A DNA stretch of 5,563 nt from an uncultured Chloroflexota bacterium (GTDB lineage Bacteria > Chloroflexota > Limnocylindria > Limnocylindrales > CSP1-4), in assembly GCA_903930745.1 (NCBI GenBank), contig CAIYZX010000334.1, positions 1 through 5,563 on the forward strand, given 5' to 3'. The notes beneath the pieces are model-generated. The model was not told where the DNA came from, did not search any database, and worked only from the letters and a program-made list of their open reading frames with translations. Both the position numbers and the translations under genes were made by a program. This document shows positions 1-4,861 of this stretch, in pieces. The stretch's first letter is position 1. Every line of letters begins with the position of its first letter.

Positions 1-585
1 CGCGGCGCCATCCGGGGCCGGCTGCGCCTTCTGGGTGGCCATGCCCATGGCCGTGGTGTCGCTGGACGCGGCCGGGGCCTCCTGGCCCGCGGCCGTGGAA
101 CCGGTGCCCTCGGTGGCGGTGTTGAGCTTGACCTCCTGGCCGCCTGCGGGCGCCTCGGTGGCCATGGCGGGTGCCGACGCGGAGCCACCCGCCCCCAACG
201 GGATGCCGATGCCGCCCGCGACGAGGACGCCCGCGAGGCCGATGGCGGCGAGACCGCCACCGAGGGGACCCGCGAAGGCGAAGCGGGGCGAGGCGAAGGG
301 GGCGAGGAGGCGGCGCCAGCCGGCGGGGCGGAGGCGTGCGGCCTGCGCTTCGGTGATTCGGAAGTCGCGCGGGCGGACCGGGGCAGGGGTTGCCGCGGTG
401 GCGGTGGCGATGGACCGGAGGTCGCGGTGGAGGCTGGCGCACTCGGCGCACTCGGCGACCAGGGCCGCGGCGGTGGCGAGCTCCGCCCCCTCGGCGTCAC
501 CGCAGGCGTAGGCGGCGACGGCGATCCGGTCGTGGGCCTCGTGGGCGACGGCGGACCCGGCGGCCATCGGGCGGTCTGACGTCAT
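1..585 (-). CDS. Anti-sigma factor-like membrane protein, C-terminus cut by window edge
   Basis: Reading the minus strand from the ATG at 585-583 gives 195 residues with no stop before the window edge, so the C-terminus is missing. The N-terminal part is cytoplasmic in style. It has H18, C28 and a CxxC at C46-C49 followed by H53, which resembles a reduced zinc-binding anti-sigma (ZAS-like) motif but not the canonical HxxxCxxC. A basic stretch rich in Arg and Pro (about 70-95) precedes a single hydrophobic segment (about 103-132). After it comes a low-complexity Ala/Thr/Gly-rich tail, presumably extracytoplasmic. The start overlaps the sigma-factor stop in an ATGA, and a strong GGGGAGGG ribosome site lies at 592-599, 6 nt upstream. 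By position and layout it should bind and hold the upstream ECF sigma factor at the membrane. I infer the anti-sigma role from gene order and topology. Similar proteins are familiar to me from Chloroflexota genomes. The coding frame is certain; the function is likely. Confidence 0.75.
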   Translation of the reverse strand, partial: MTSDRPMAAGSAVAHEAHDRIAVAAYACGDAEGAELATAAALVAECAECASLHRDLRSIATATAATPAPVRPRDFRITEAQAARLRPAGWRRLLAPFASPRFAFAGPLGGGLAAIGLAGVLVAGGIGIPLGAGGSASAPAMATEAPAGGQEVKLNTATEGTGSTAAGQEAPAASSDTTAMGMATQKAQPAPDGAA

Positions 586-1253
586 CGGTCGCCCTCCCCG
601 CGGAAGAGGCTCATGTGCCCTTCGAGCCGGTCCCGGAGCGCCAGGCGCCCGCGGTGGATCCGGGACTTGACGGTGCCGAGCGAGACGCCCGTCATGTCGG
701 CGATCTCCTGGTAGTCGTAGCCCTCGACGTCGAACAGCACGATGGCGTGGCGCTGGTCCTGCGTGATGGCGGCGAGCGCCGCGTTGAGGACGGTGGTCCG
801 CTCCGCCTGGAGCGCGGTGTGCACGGGATCGGCGGCCTCGGGTGCAGGCGGCTGCCAGCTCTCGTCCTCGAGTTCCGGGTACGGCTGCGCGGGCCGGCGC
901 TTCTTGAAGCGCTGCTGGTCCATGGCCGCGTTGATGGCAATCCGGCTGAGCCAGCTCCGGACGCTGCCGCCACGGAACGAGCCCATGTTGCGGTACGCGG
1001 AGAAGAAGGCCTCCTGCACCGCATCGGCGGCCTGGTCGCGATCCGGGACCATGCGGGCCACGAGGCCGTACAGGTGGTCCTGGTAGAGCTCCACGAGGCT
1101 GTTGAAGGCGTCCAGCCGCCCGTCGCGGGCCTGCTCGAGCAAGGCCCGGTCGCGACGTGCGATGGGATCGTCCACGGCGTCCGCCGGGCGTGCGTCCTCC
1201 ACGACCTGCGCGACCCTCCCTGTGCTGATGGTGAGGCGGGCCGAGTCTAGCAT
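582..1253 (-). CDS. ECF-subfamily RNA polymerase sigma-70 factor (RpoE/SigE-like)
   Basis: This is a 223-residue protein, normal for ECF sigma factors once a short N-terminal extension is allowed for. Region 2 spans about 48-117, with the typical helix containing DQAADAVQEAFFSAYRNM, then FRGG, SWLSRIAINAA and a basic KKRRP end; it binds core polymerase and the -10 element. A Pro/Glu-rich linker (121-145) follows. Region 4 (about 157-211) has an LFDVEGYDYQEIADMTGVS segment and the helix-turn-helix end GTVKSRIHRGR, for -35 recognition. The stop overlaps the next gene's start, so it is coupled to the anti-sigma partner. Start choice is uncertain. The ATG at 1253-1251 has no clear ribosome site. 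A GTG at 1202-1200 (17 residues in) sits 11 nt after an AGGGAGGG and leaves region 2 intact. The stimulus it responds to cannot be read from the sequence. Confidence 0.95.
   Translation of the reverse strand: MLDSARLTISTGRVAQVVEDARPADAVDDPIARRDRALLEQARDGRLDAFNSLVELYQDHLYGLVARMVPDRDQAADAVQEAFFSAYRNMGSFRGGSVRSWLSRIAINAAMDQQRFKKRRPAQPYPELEDESWQPPAPEAADPVHTALQAERTTVLNAALAAITQDQRHAIVLFDVEGYDYQEIADMTGVSLGTVKSRIHRGRLALRDRLEGHMSLFRGEGDR
592..599 (-). promoter_or_regulatory. Ribosome binding site of the anti-sigma gene, inside the sigma gene
   Basis: The minus strand reads GGGGAGGG here, 6 nt before the ATG at 585. It lies in the last codons of the sigma factor and fixes the downstream start. Together with the 4-nt ATGA overlap it indicates translational coupling, giving balanced sigma and anti-sigma output. 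Confidence 0.7.
1214..1221 (-). promoter_or_regulatory. Possible ribosome binding site for a shorter sigma-factor start
   Basis: The minus strand reads AGGGAGGG, with an 11-nt gap to an in-frame GTG at 1202-1200. The gap is longer than ideal. No comparable site precedes the ATG at 1253, so this GTG is a real competitor for the start of the sigma factor. Confidence 0.35.
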
Positions 1254-1357
1254 CGGGCGGTTCCCGGGCGGCGGTTGGGGGACGGTTGGGCTGCCATGGC
1301 CGGTGGGACGCGCGCGACGCCGTTCCGGTTCCCGCCGGGCGTTCGTCCCGGGTTCGC

Positions 1358-1363
1358 TACCAT
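1358..1363 (+). promoter_or_regulatory. Possible -10 element for the tRNA-Leu gene
   Basis: TACCAT matches TATAAT at four of six positions and lies 11 nt before the mature tRNA 5' end, a usual distance for a tRNA promoter. I could not find a convincing -35 hexamer 16-18 nt upstream, so this is tentative. Confidence 0.25.
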
Positions 1364-1374
1364 CCGCGTGCTAC

Positions 1375-1460
1375 GGGGAAGTGGCGGAACGGCAGACGCG
1401 GCGGTCTCAAACACCGCTGGCCGAAAGGTCTTGTGGGTTCGAATCCCACCTTCCCTACCA
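1375..1460 (+). tRNA. tRNA-Leu (anticodon CAA), CCA encoded
   Basis: The full cloverleaf can be folded by eye. The acceptor stem pairs GGGGAAG (1375-1381) with CTTCCCT (1450-1456), with one G-U pair at position 1. The D arm has GCG and CGC stems. The anticodon stem pairs GCGGT with ACCGC around the loop CTCAAAC (1406-1412), giving anticodon CAA at 1408-1410, which reads UUG. A long class II variable arm (1418-1432, TGGCC-GAAA-GGTC core) is as expected for leucine tRNA. The T arm pairs GTGGG with CCCAC around TTCGAAT. Discriminator A1457 is followed by a genome-encoded CCA (1458-1460), so 3' end repair is not needed for maturation. It stands alone and converges on the gene ending at 1500. UUG is a minor leucine codon in GC-rich genomes, so this is probably a low-demand isoacceptor. 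Confidence 0.97.
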
Positions 1461-1474
1461 GCCCCTTGGGCCGG
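1458..1474 (-). terminator. Candidate terminator hairpin after the RCC1-repeat gene
   Basis: In minus-strand RNA, CCGGCCC pairs with GGGCUGG across a 3-nt loop (AAG), giving a 7-bp stem with one G-U pair. It begins 26 nt past the stop codon at 1500. No U-tract follows, so it is not a textbook intrinsic terminator. On the plus strand the stem is weaker because of an A/C mismatch. It overlaps the CCA end of the tRNA gene. Confidence 0.35.
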
Positions 1475-1499
1475 GCAACCGCCGCCGGTGCGCGCTCCC

Positions 1500-3623
1500 C
1501 TACTTGAGGGTGATGAACGCGTCCGCGTCGATGCGGGCCGTCCCGGACACCAGCACCTTGACCCTGTGCGGCCCACTCGCGGCGAAGGCGTGGCGCCACA
1601 CGATGGTCCGGGCCTGGGTGGTTGCCGCGGCCAGGCTCACCTTGGCCTTGAGGACGTTGTCCACGTAGATCCACGCGACGCCACGGCCCGGGGCCCTGGT
1701 GGCGACGAACGCCACCGAGCTGCCGGTGAACGCGAACGTGACCGTGGAGCCCTTCACCACCGATGACTTCGCGGTGCCCCCGGAGAAGGCCGCCGAGGAG
1801 GCCGTGGTCCAGGTGCCCTTCCAGGTCACGGAAGCGGCGGACTGCTGGACGATGCGAGCCTGCAGCGGGGGCGTGGTGGACTGGGCGAGGTTGTCCGCAC
1901 CGTCGCGGGCGCTCACGCGGAACTGGAAGGGGATGCCGTTGTTCTGGAACCCCGTGTTGATCGAGTTCGCGTTGGGCGGGGGCGTTGCCACGGTGGTCCA
2001 CGTGGTGCCGCCGTCCGTGGACCGCTCCACGACGATGCTCGCGACTCCGGTGTCCTCTTCCCAGATCACCCAGGACAGCGTCACCGGGACCGGCGCCGTA
2101 GCGGACGCGGTGGCGAGGCGGACGCCGGAGCGCAGCGCGACCGTGAGCGGCACGGTGAACGAGGGCGCGGTGCCGTCCGTGATCTCCACGGTGGTGCAGC
2201 TCGTCCCGTCCGTGACCACGCCATCGGTGTTCCACTCGCGAGCGCAGACCTGGTGCACGCCCAGTGTCAACTGCTGGCCAACGCCCGCAACCGCGACCGG
2301 GGACCAGGACTCCGTGGTGGTGCCGTTGCCAAGCTGGCTGTGGCTGTTGTCGCCCCAGCAGTAGACGCGACCGTCCGCGTGGACTGCGCAGGTGAAGTCA
2401 GACCCAGCGGAGACGCTGGACGCGGTGATTCCCGGGACCAGGGCCTGGAAGGCGTGGTCGATGACGGTGCTGTCACCCAGCTGGCCATGGCCGTTGTCGC
2501 CCCAGCAGTGGAGGTCGCCGCCGGATCCGATGGCGCAGGTGTGGTTCGTGCCGGCGGAGATCTGCAGCGCAGGGCCCAGCTTGCTCACCTCGTTGGGCGC
2601 GAGCCTGGTGGTCCCCGTCCCGTCGCCCAGCTGGCCGTGCAGGTTGTAGCCCCAGCACCACGCGGTCTGCAGCGTGTCGATGGCACAGGTGTACGAGTTG
2701 CCGGCCTCGAGCGCGACGAAGTCCGTCACGCTGGCAACGGTCGCCAGGCCCAGGGTTGAGGTGGTGGTCCCATCGCCAAGGGCGCCAACGTTGTTGTTGC
2801 CCCAGCAGACAGCGGACAGATCCGCGAGCGTGGCGCAGGTCTGCACGCCGCCCGCGGCCACCGACTTCGCCGTGGACACGCCGCTCGCGGCCACCGGGGA
2901 GGTGCGGACGTTCCCGATGGTGCCGTCACCCAGCTGGGCCACGATGTTGGAGCCCCAGCAGTTGACGGTATCGTCTGCGATGATCGCACAGGTGTGGCTG
3001 AACCCGGCGCCGATCGCCGTGGCGGTCGTGATCCCGGGAACCGTCGTGGGCACCTTGCCGACCGTGGTGGTGCCATTGCCAAGCTGTCCGCTGCTGTTGC
3101 CGCCCCAGCAGCTGACGGTGCCGTTGGCAAGGAGCGCACAGGTGTGCGTGCTGCCGGCGCTGATGGCCGTGGCGCCCGTGATGCCGTGCACCGCCACCGC
3201 GGACCCGCCGGACGCGGCGCCGCCGTTGCCAAGCTGGCCGTAGGTGTTGTCGCCCCAGCAGCGGACGGTCCCGTCGCCGATCAGCGCGCACGCGTGGAAG
3301 GAGCCCGCCGCCACGGAGGTGGCCGTGGACGCCAGCGTGCCGGTCCCGGTCTCCGCGCCGTCGCCCCAGGTGCCGTCCTGCGGCGCCATGGGCACCCAAG
3401 GACCGTTGTCCACGCGCATCTCGATGGAGTCAACGTACGCGAGGGCCCCGCCGTTGGCATCAACGCTGAGCGTGACGGGCGTCCCAAGGGTGGCGCTCGC
3501 CGTGGACGGCGTGACCGAGACGATGTACGGCAGGGTGTCGATGGCCGCAGCGGGCGCGATCCCGAGGGCCGCGGTCGCCAGGGTTGCGGCCAGCAGGATC
3601 GCGAGGGCGCGTCGAACGTTCAC
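1500..3623 (-). CDS. Secreted seven-repeat RCC1-type beta-propeller protein with Ig/FnIII-like and C-terminal beta-sandwich domains
   Basis: This is a 707-residue protein using the GTG at 3623-3621. GGAGG (3629-3633) lies 5 nt upstream of that GTG, whereas the preceding in-frame TTG at 3626 would be only 2 nt away. Residues 1-27 form a signal peptide: basic MNVRR, a hydrophobic core, and an APAAA cleavage site before IDTLPY. Residues 30-90 look like the first half of an Ig-like domain (IEMRVDNGPWVPM). About 96-446 hold seven RCC1-type repeats of 49-51 residues, each following the pattern TCA-x(9)-CWGxNxxGQLGNGT. Each repeat carries two cysteines exactly 10 residues apart: 112/122, 162/172, 212/222, 263/273, 313/323, 363/373 and 412/422. 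Residues 450-485 (LGVHQVCAREW, C460, C476) look like the second half of the Ig-like domain. About 486-590 is FnIII-like, and 596-707 is a C-terminal beta-sandwich ending in DADAFITLK. No sortase motif or C-terminal membrane anchor is seen, so it is probably released or held by sugar or surface binding. A role in binding is inferred; the ligand is unknown. Confidence 0.92.
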   Translation of the reverse strand: MNVRRALAILLAATLATAALGIAPAAAIDTLPYIVSVTPSTASATLGTPVTLSVDANGGALAYVDSIEMRVDNGPWVPMAPQDGTWGDGAETGTGTLASTATSVAAGSFHACALIGDGTVRCWGDNTYGQLGNGGAASGGSAVAVHGITGATAISAGSTHTCALLANGTVSCWGGNSSGQLGNGTTTVGKVPTTVPGITTATAIGAGFSHTCAIIADDTVNCWGSNIVAQLGDGTIGNVRTSPVAASGVSTAKSVAAGGVQTCATLADLSAVCWGNNNVGALGDGTTTSTLGLATVASVTDFVALEAGNSYTCAIDTLQTAWCWGYNLHGQLGDGTGTTRLAPNEVSKLGPALQISAGTNHTCAIGSGGDLHCWGDNGHGQLGDSTVIDHAFQALVPGITASSVSAGSDFTCAVHADGRVYCWGDNSHSQLGNGTTTESWSPVAVAGVGQQLTLGVHQVCAREWNTDGVVTDGTSCTTVEITDGTAPSFTVPLTVALRSGVRLATASATAPVPVTLSWVIWEEDTGVASIVVERSTDGGTTWTTVATPPPNANSINTGFQNNGIPFQFRVSARDGADNLAQSTTPPLQARIVQQSAASVTWKGTWTTASSAAFSGGTAKSSVVKGSTVTFAFTGSSVAFVATRAPGRGVAWIYVDNVLKAKVSLAAATTQARTIVWRHAFAASGPHRVKVLVSGTARIDADAFITLK
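2300..3310 (-). repeat. Seven tandem ~150-bp coding repeats (RCC1 propeller blades)
   Basis: The plus-strand octamer CCCCAGCA (complement of the CWG codons) recurs at 2353, 2500, 2650, 2800, 2953, 3103 and 3253. The spacings are 147, 150, 150, 153, 150 and 150 bp. Each copy is preceded by a variant of GCCAAGCTGG encoding GQLG. Indels are all multiples of three, so the array is under coding constraint. The copies differ at many third positions, which suggests old duplication rather than recent expansion. Confidence 0.9.
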
Positions 3624-3628
3624 CAAGA

Positions 3629-3633
3629 CCTCC
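3629..3633 (-). promoter_or_regulatory. Ribosome binding site that selects the GTG start of the RCC1-repeat gene
   Basis: The minus strand reads GGAGG, with 5 nt to the GTG at 3623 but only 2 nt to the in-frame TTG at 3626. The GTG is therefore the better start. Confidence 0.6.
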
Positions 3634-3712
3634 GAGTACGGCCGTCGGCCCTGTGGTCGACGAGCGGGGCGTCGGCGAAGCGTGCCGGGTCACGCAAGTG
3701 GCGAGTAGCCGA

Positions 3713-3736
3713 ATGGCATGACGTCATCCATGCCAT
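3713..3736. promoter_or_regulatory. Inverted repeat upstream of the RCC1-repeat gene (operator-like)
   Basis: ATGGCATG (3713-3720) and CATGCCAT (3729-3736) are perfect 8-bp inverted arms around an 8-nt spacer. A second perfect palindrome, ATGACGTCAT (3719-3728), runs from the left arm across the spacer. It lies about 90 bp upstream of the RCC1-repeat start, where an operator could sit, and outside any coding frame I accept. No regulator is known, and I see no clear -35/-10 pair beside it. Confidence 0.35.
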
Positions 3737-3789
3737 CGGACCACGTGCCACGTAGGACGTGCGGCAGGCTCCCGTAGGTGTCGGGCGCA

Positions 3790-3811
3790 CGTCTCGCGCG
3801 GCCACGAGACG
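3790..3811 (-). terminator. Candidate terminator hairpin after the zinc-ribbon gene
   Basis: Perfect 7-bp arms, CGTCTCG (3790-3796) and CGAGACG (3805-3811), surround an 8-nt loop. The hairpin begins 3 nt past the stop codon at 3815. There is no U-tract. Its position suggests it ends the upstream transcript and so separates this gene from the RCC1-repeat gene on the same strand. Confidence 0.45.
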
Positions 3812-3814
3812 GCG

Positions 3815-4225
3815 TCAGCCCTCGCCGGGCCAGCCGTCCCCCAGGTACGCAGCACGCTTCTCCTGGCGCTTGCGCTCGGCGGCCTCCTCGCGCCTGCGCC
3901 GCTCGTCTGCCAGGTGGGCCTGGCGCTTCGCCTCGAGGCGCTCGATGTTGGGCAGGTCTCGGATGGCGCGCGAGTCCCCTCGCTCCGCCGCCGCCCGCGC
4001 CTCGCCCAGGGTCACCTCCACCACGCGGAGCCACAGGTGGATGTCGCACTTGGCGCACTCGCCCTGCTGGAGCCCGCTCTCGAAGTACTCCGTGGCGCAC
4101 TCCTTCGTGGTGCCGCTCCAGCCGCAGCGGCAGACGAAGACGTCGTCGTCGTACAGGCCGTAGCAGCTGAAGTGCTCGGCACGGCCGTCGTAGACGAAAC
4201 GGCGGGGCCGCGTCTCCTCCGTCAT
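3815..4225 (-). CDS. Small zinc-ribbon protein with charged helical C-terminus, function unknown
   Basis: This is a 136-residue protein. The start is the ATG at 4225-4223, preceded by a strong AGGGAGGT (4231-4238) with a 5-nt gap. The frame stays open upstream to 4357, but that extension is low-complexity and has no ribosome site. The N-terminal half holds C21, a CxC at C32-C34 (VCRCGWSG), C43 and a CxxC at C57-C60 (ECAKCDIHLWLRV). The CxC/CxxC pair with a following hydrophobic strand looks like a zinc ribbon. Residues about 74-126 are highly charged and Arg/Glu/Ala-rich and are predicted to form a long helix or coiled coil. There is no signal peptide or membrane segment, so it is probably cytoplasmic. 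I do not recognise a named family. Nucleic-acid or protein binding is a guess from the zinc ribbon and basic helix. It appears to be a single-gene unit ended by the hairpin at 3790-3811. Confidence 0.8.
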   Translation of the reverse strand: MTEETRPRRFVYDGRAEHFSCYGLYDDDVFVCRCGWSGTTKECATEYFESGLQQGECAKCDIHLWLRVVEVTLGEARAAAERGDSRAIRDLPNIERLEAKRQAHLADERRRREEAAERKRQEKRAAYLGDGWPGEG

Positions 4226-4230
4226 CCGGA

Positions 4231-4238
4231 ACCTCCCT
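4231..4238 (-). promoter_or_regulatory. Ribosome binding site fixing the zinc-ribbon start
   Basis: The minus strand reads AGGGAGGT, close to a full Shine-Dalgarno match, 5 nt before the ATG at 4225. It rules in favour of the 136-residue form over the longer open frame. Confidence 0.7.
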
Positions 4239-4315
4239 GGCGGGCTCCGGCATCCGGGGCCGCTCGCCCGTCCACCCGCACCGTGCACCACGCTCGTGCC
4301 ACCTGCCTGACACGG

Positions 4316-4346
4316 GGCCGCCCTGCCGGTCCGCTGACAGGCGGCC
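4316..4346. repeat. Inverted repeat in the divergent intergenic region
   Basis: GGCCGCC (4316-4322) and GGCGGCC (4340-4346) are perfect 7-bp inverted arms with a 17-nt spacer. They lie between the divergent zinc-ribbon and SnoaL-like genes. CTGACA also occurs at 4307-4312 and 4334-4339, and its complement TGTCA at 4392-4396. The rest of the 221-nt region (4226-4446) shows no clear promoter hexamers or RNA gene. GC-rich arms like these can arise by chance. Confidence 0.25.
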
Positions 4347-4446
4347 TGCCGTCCCACCGATGCCGCCGTGGGGCGGGGACCCGCATGCTCCTGTCACGCC
4401 GCGTCCCGAGGCGCCCACACCGCCCCCGCACTGGAGATCCAGCCGC

Positions 4447-4833
4447 ATGTCCACCCCTGACGTCAACGCCGCCATAGGCGGCTTCTACGACGCACTCAAC
4501 CAGGTCTTCGCCGGTGACTCCACCGCGATGGCGGCCGCCTGGTCCCACGCGGACGACGTCACCTACATGAGCCCGTTCGGTGACCTGCTGGAGGGCTGGC
4601 GCGCCGTCCTGGAATCCTGGCGACAGCAGGCGGCGATGATCCAGGGTGGCACGGTGACCCCGCAGGGCCTGCGGGTCTTCACCGCCGACAGCCTCGCGGT
4701 CTGCGTTGGCTTTGAGCGAGGGGCCGTGCGCATCGACGACACGGATGCGCAGGTCAACATCCGCGCCACCAGCACGTTCCGCCTCGAGGGCGGCACCTGG
4801 CTGATGATCGGGCACCACACGGACCGCCTCTGA
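4447..4833 (+). CDS. SnoaL-like / NTF2-fold protein
   Basis: This is a 128-residue protein of the usual length for single-domain SnoaL-like (NTF2-fold) proteins. The N-terminal helix region (1-31) is followed by WSHADDVTYMSPFGDLLEGW (32-51), the characteristic part where a short strand leads to the pocket, then a helix (52-65). Beta strands with LAVCVGFERGAV and NIRATSTFRLEGGTWLMIGHHTDRL finish the fold. These proteins form cone-shaped alpha+beta barrels that bind small molecules; some are isomerases, cyclases or hydrolases, and many have no known activity. No specific catalytic set can be assigned here. The start is the ATG at 4447, with GGAG at 4433-4436 (10-nt gap). The frame is open back to 4360, but that part is proline-rich and unlike the family. 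It has no signal peptide and is probably cytoplasmic. It diverges from the zinc-ribbon gene and converges on the nuclease gene. Confidence 0.88.
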   Translation: MSTPDVNAAIGGFYDALNQVFAGDSTAMAAAWSHADDVTYMSPFGDLLEGWRAVLESWRQQAAMIQGGTVTPQGLRVFTADSLAVCVGFERGAVRIDDTDAQVNIRATSTFRLEGGTWLMIGHHTDRL

Positions 4834-4849
4834 CGCTCCCCCGGGAGCG
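4834..4849. terminator. Bidirectional GC-rich hairpin between convergent genes
   Basis: The perfect inverted repeat CGCTCCC/GGGAGCG, with a 2-nt centre (folding as 6 bp plus a 4-nt loop), starts immediately after the SnoaL-like stop at 4833. It ends 12 nt before the stop of the convergent gene at 4862. The placement is ideal for a shared terminator. Neither side has a T-run, as is common in GC-rich bacteria. Confidence 0.55.
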
Positions 4850-4861
4850 CGGCCTCATCCC

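Noticed and set aside
390..1250. Long plus-strand open frame (286 codons) opposite the sigma and anti-sigma genes
   Set aside because: Its product is Arg/His/Gly-rich low complexity for much of its length, has no ribosome site, and lies antisense to two clear genes. It is a by-product of GC-rich third positions.
2300..3310. Regular ~150-bp repeats as a CRISPR-like or satellite array
   Set aside because: The period matches RCC1 blades, indels keep the frame, and the conserved parts encode CWG and GQLG motifs. It is coding repetition.
3720..3727. TGACGTCA, identical to the eukaryotic CRE site
   Set aside because: In a bacterial genome an 8-bp match of this kind has no such meaning. I kept only the larger inverted repeat that overlaps it.
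3627..3760. Possible c-di-GMP (GEMM) riboswitch in the RCC1-repeat leader
   Set aside because: I looked for the conserved GEMM core and tetraloop-receptor segments and did not find them. Only scattered short hairpins are present.
4226..4357. N-terminal extension of the zinc-ribbon protein (44 extra residues)
   Set aside because: The extension is low complexity and has no ribosome site, whereas the ATG at 4225 has a near-perfect one.
4360..4446. N-terminal extension of the SnoaL-like protein (29 extra residues)
   Set aside because: It is proline-rich, without a ribosome site, and lies before the point where the NTF2-like fold begins.
3690..4475. Long minus-strand open frame (261 codons) overlapping the zinc-ribbon gene
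   Set aside because: It is out of frame with the zinc-ribbon gene, is Arg/Gly/Pro-rich, and reads across the intergenic regions on both sides. The zinc-ribbon frame has the ribosome site and the Cys motifs.
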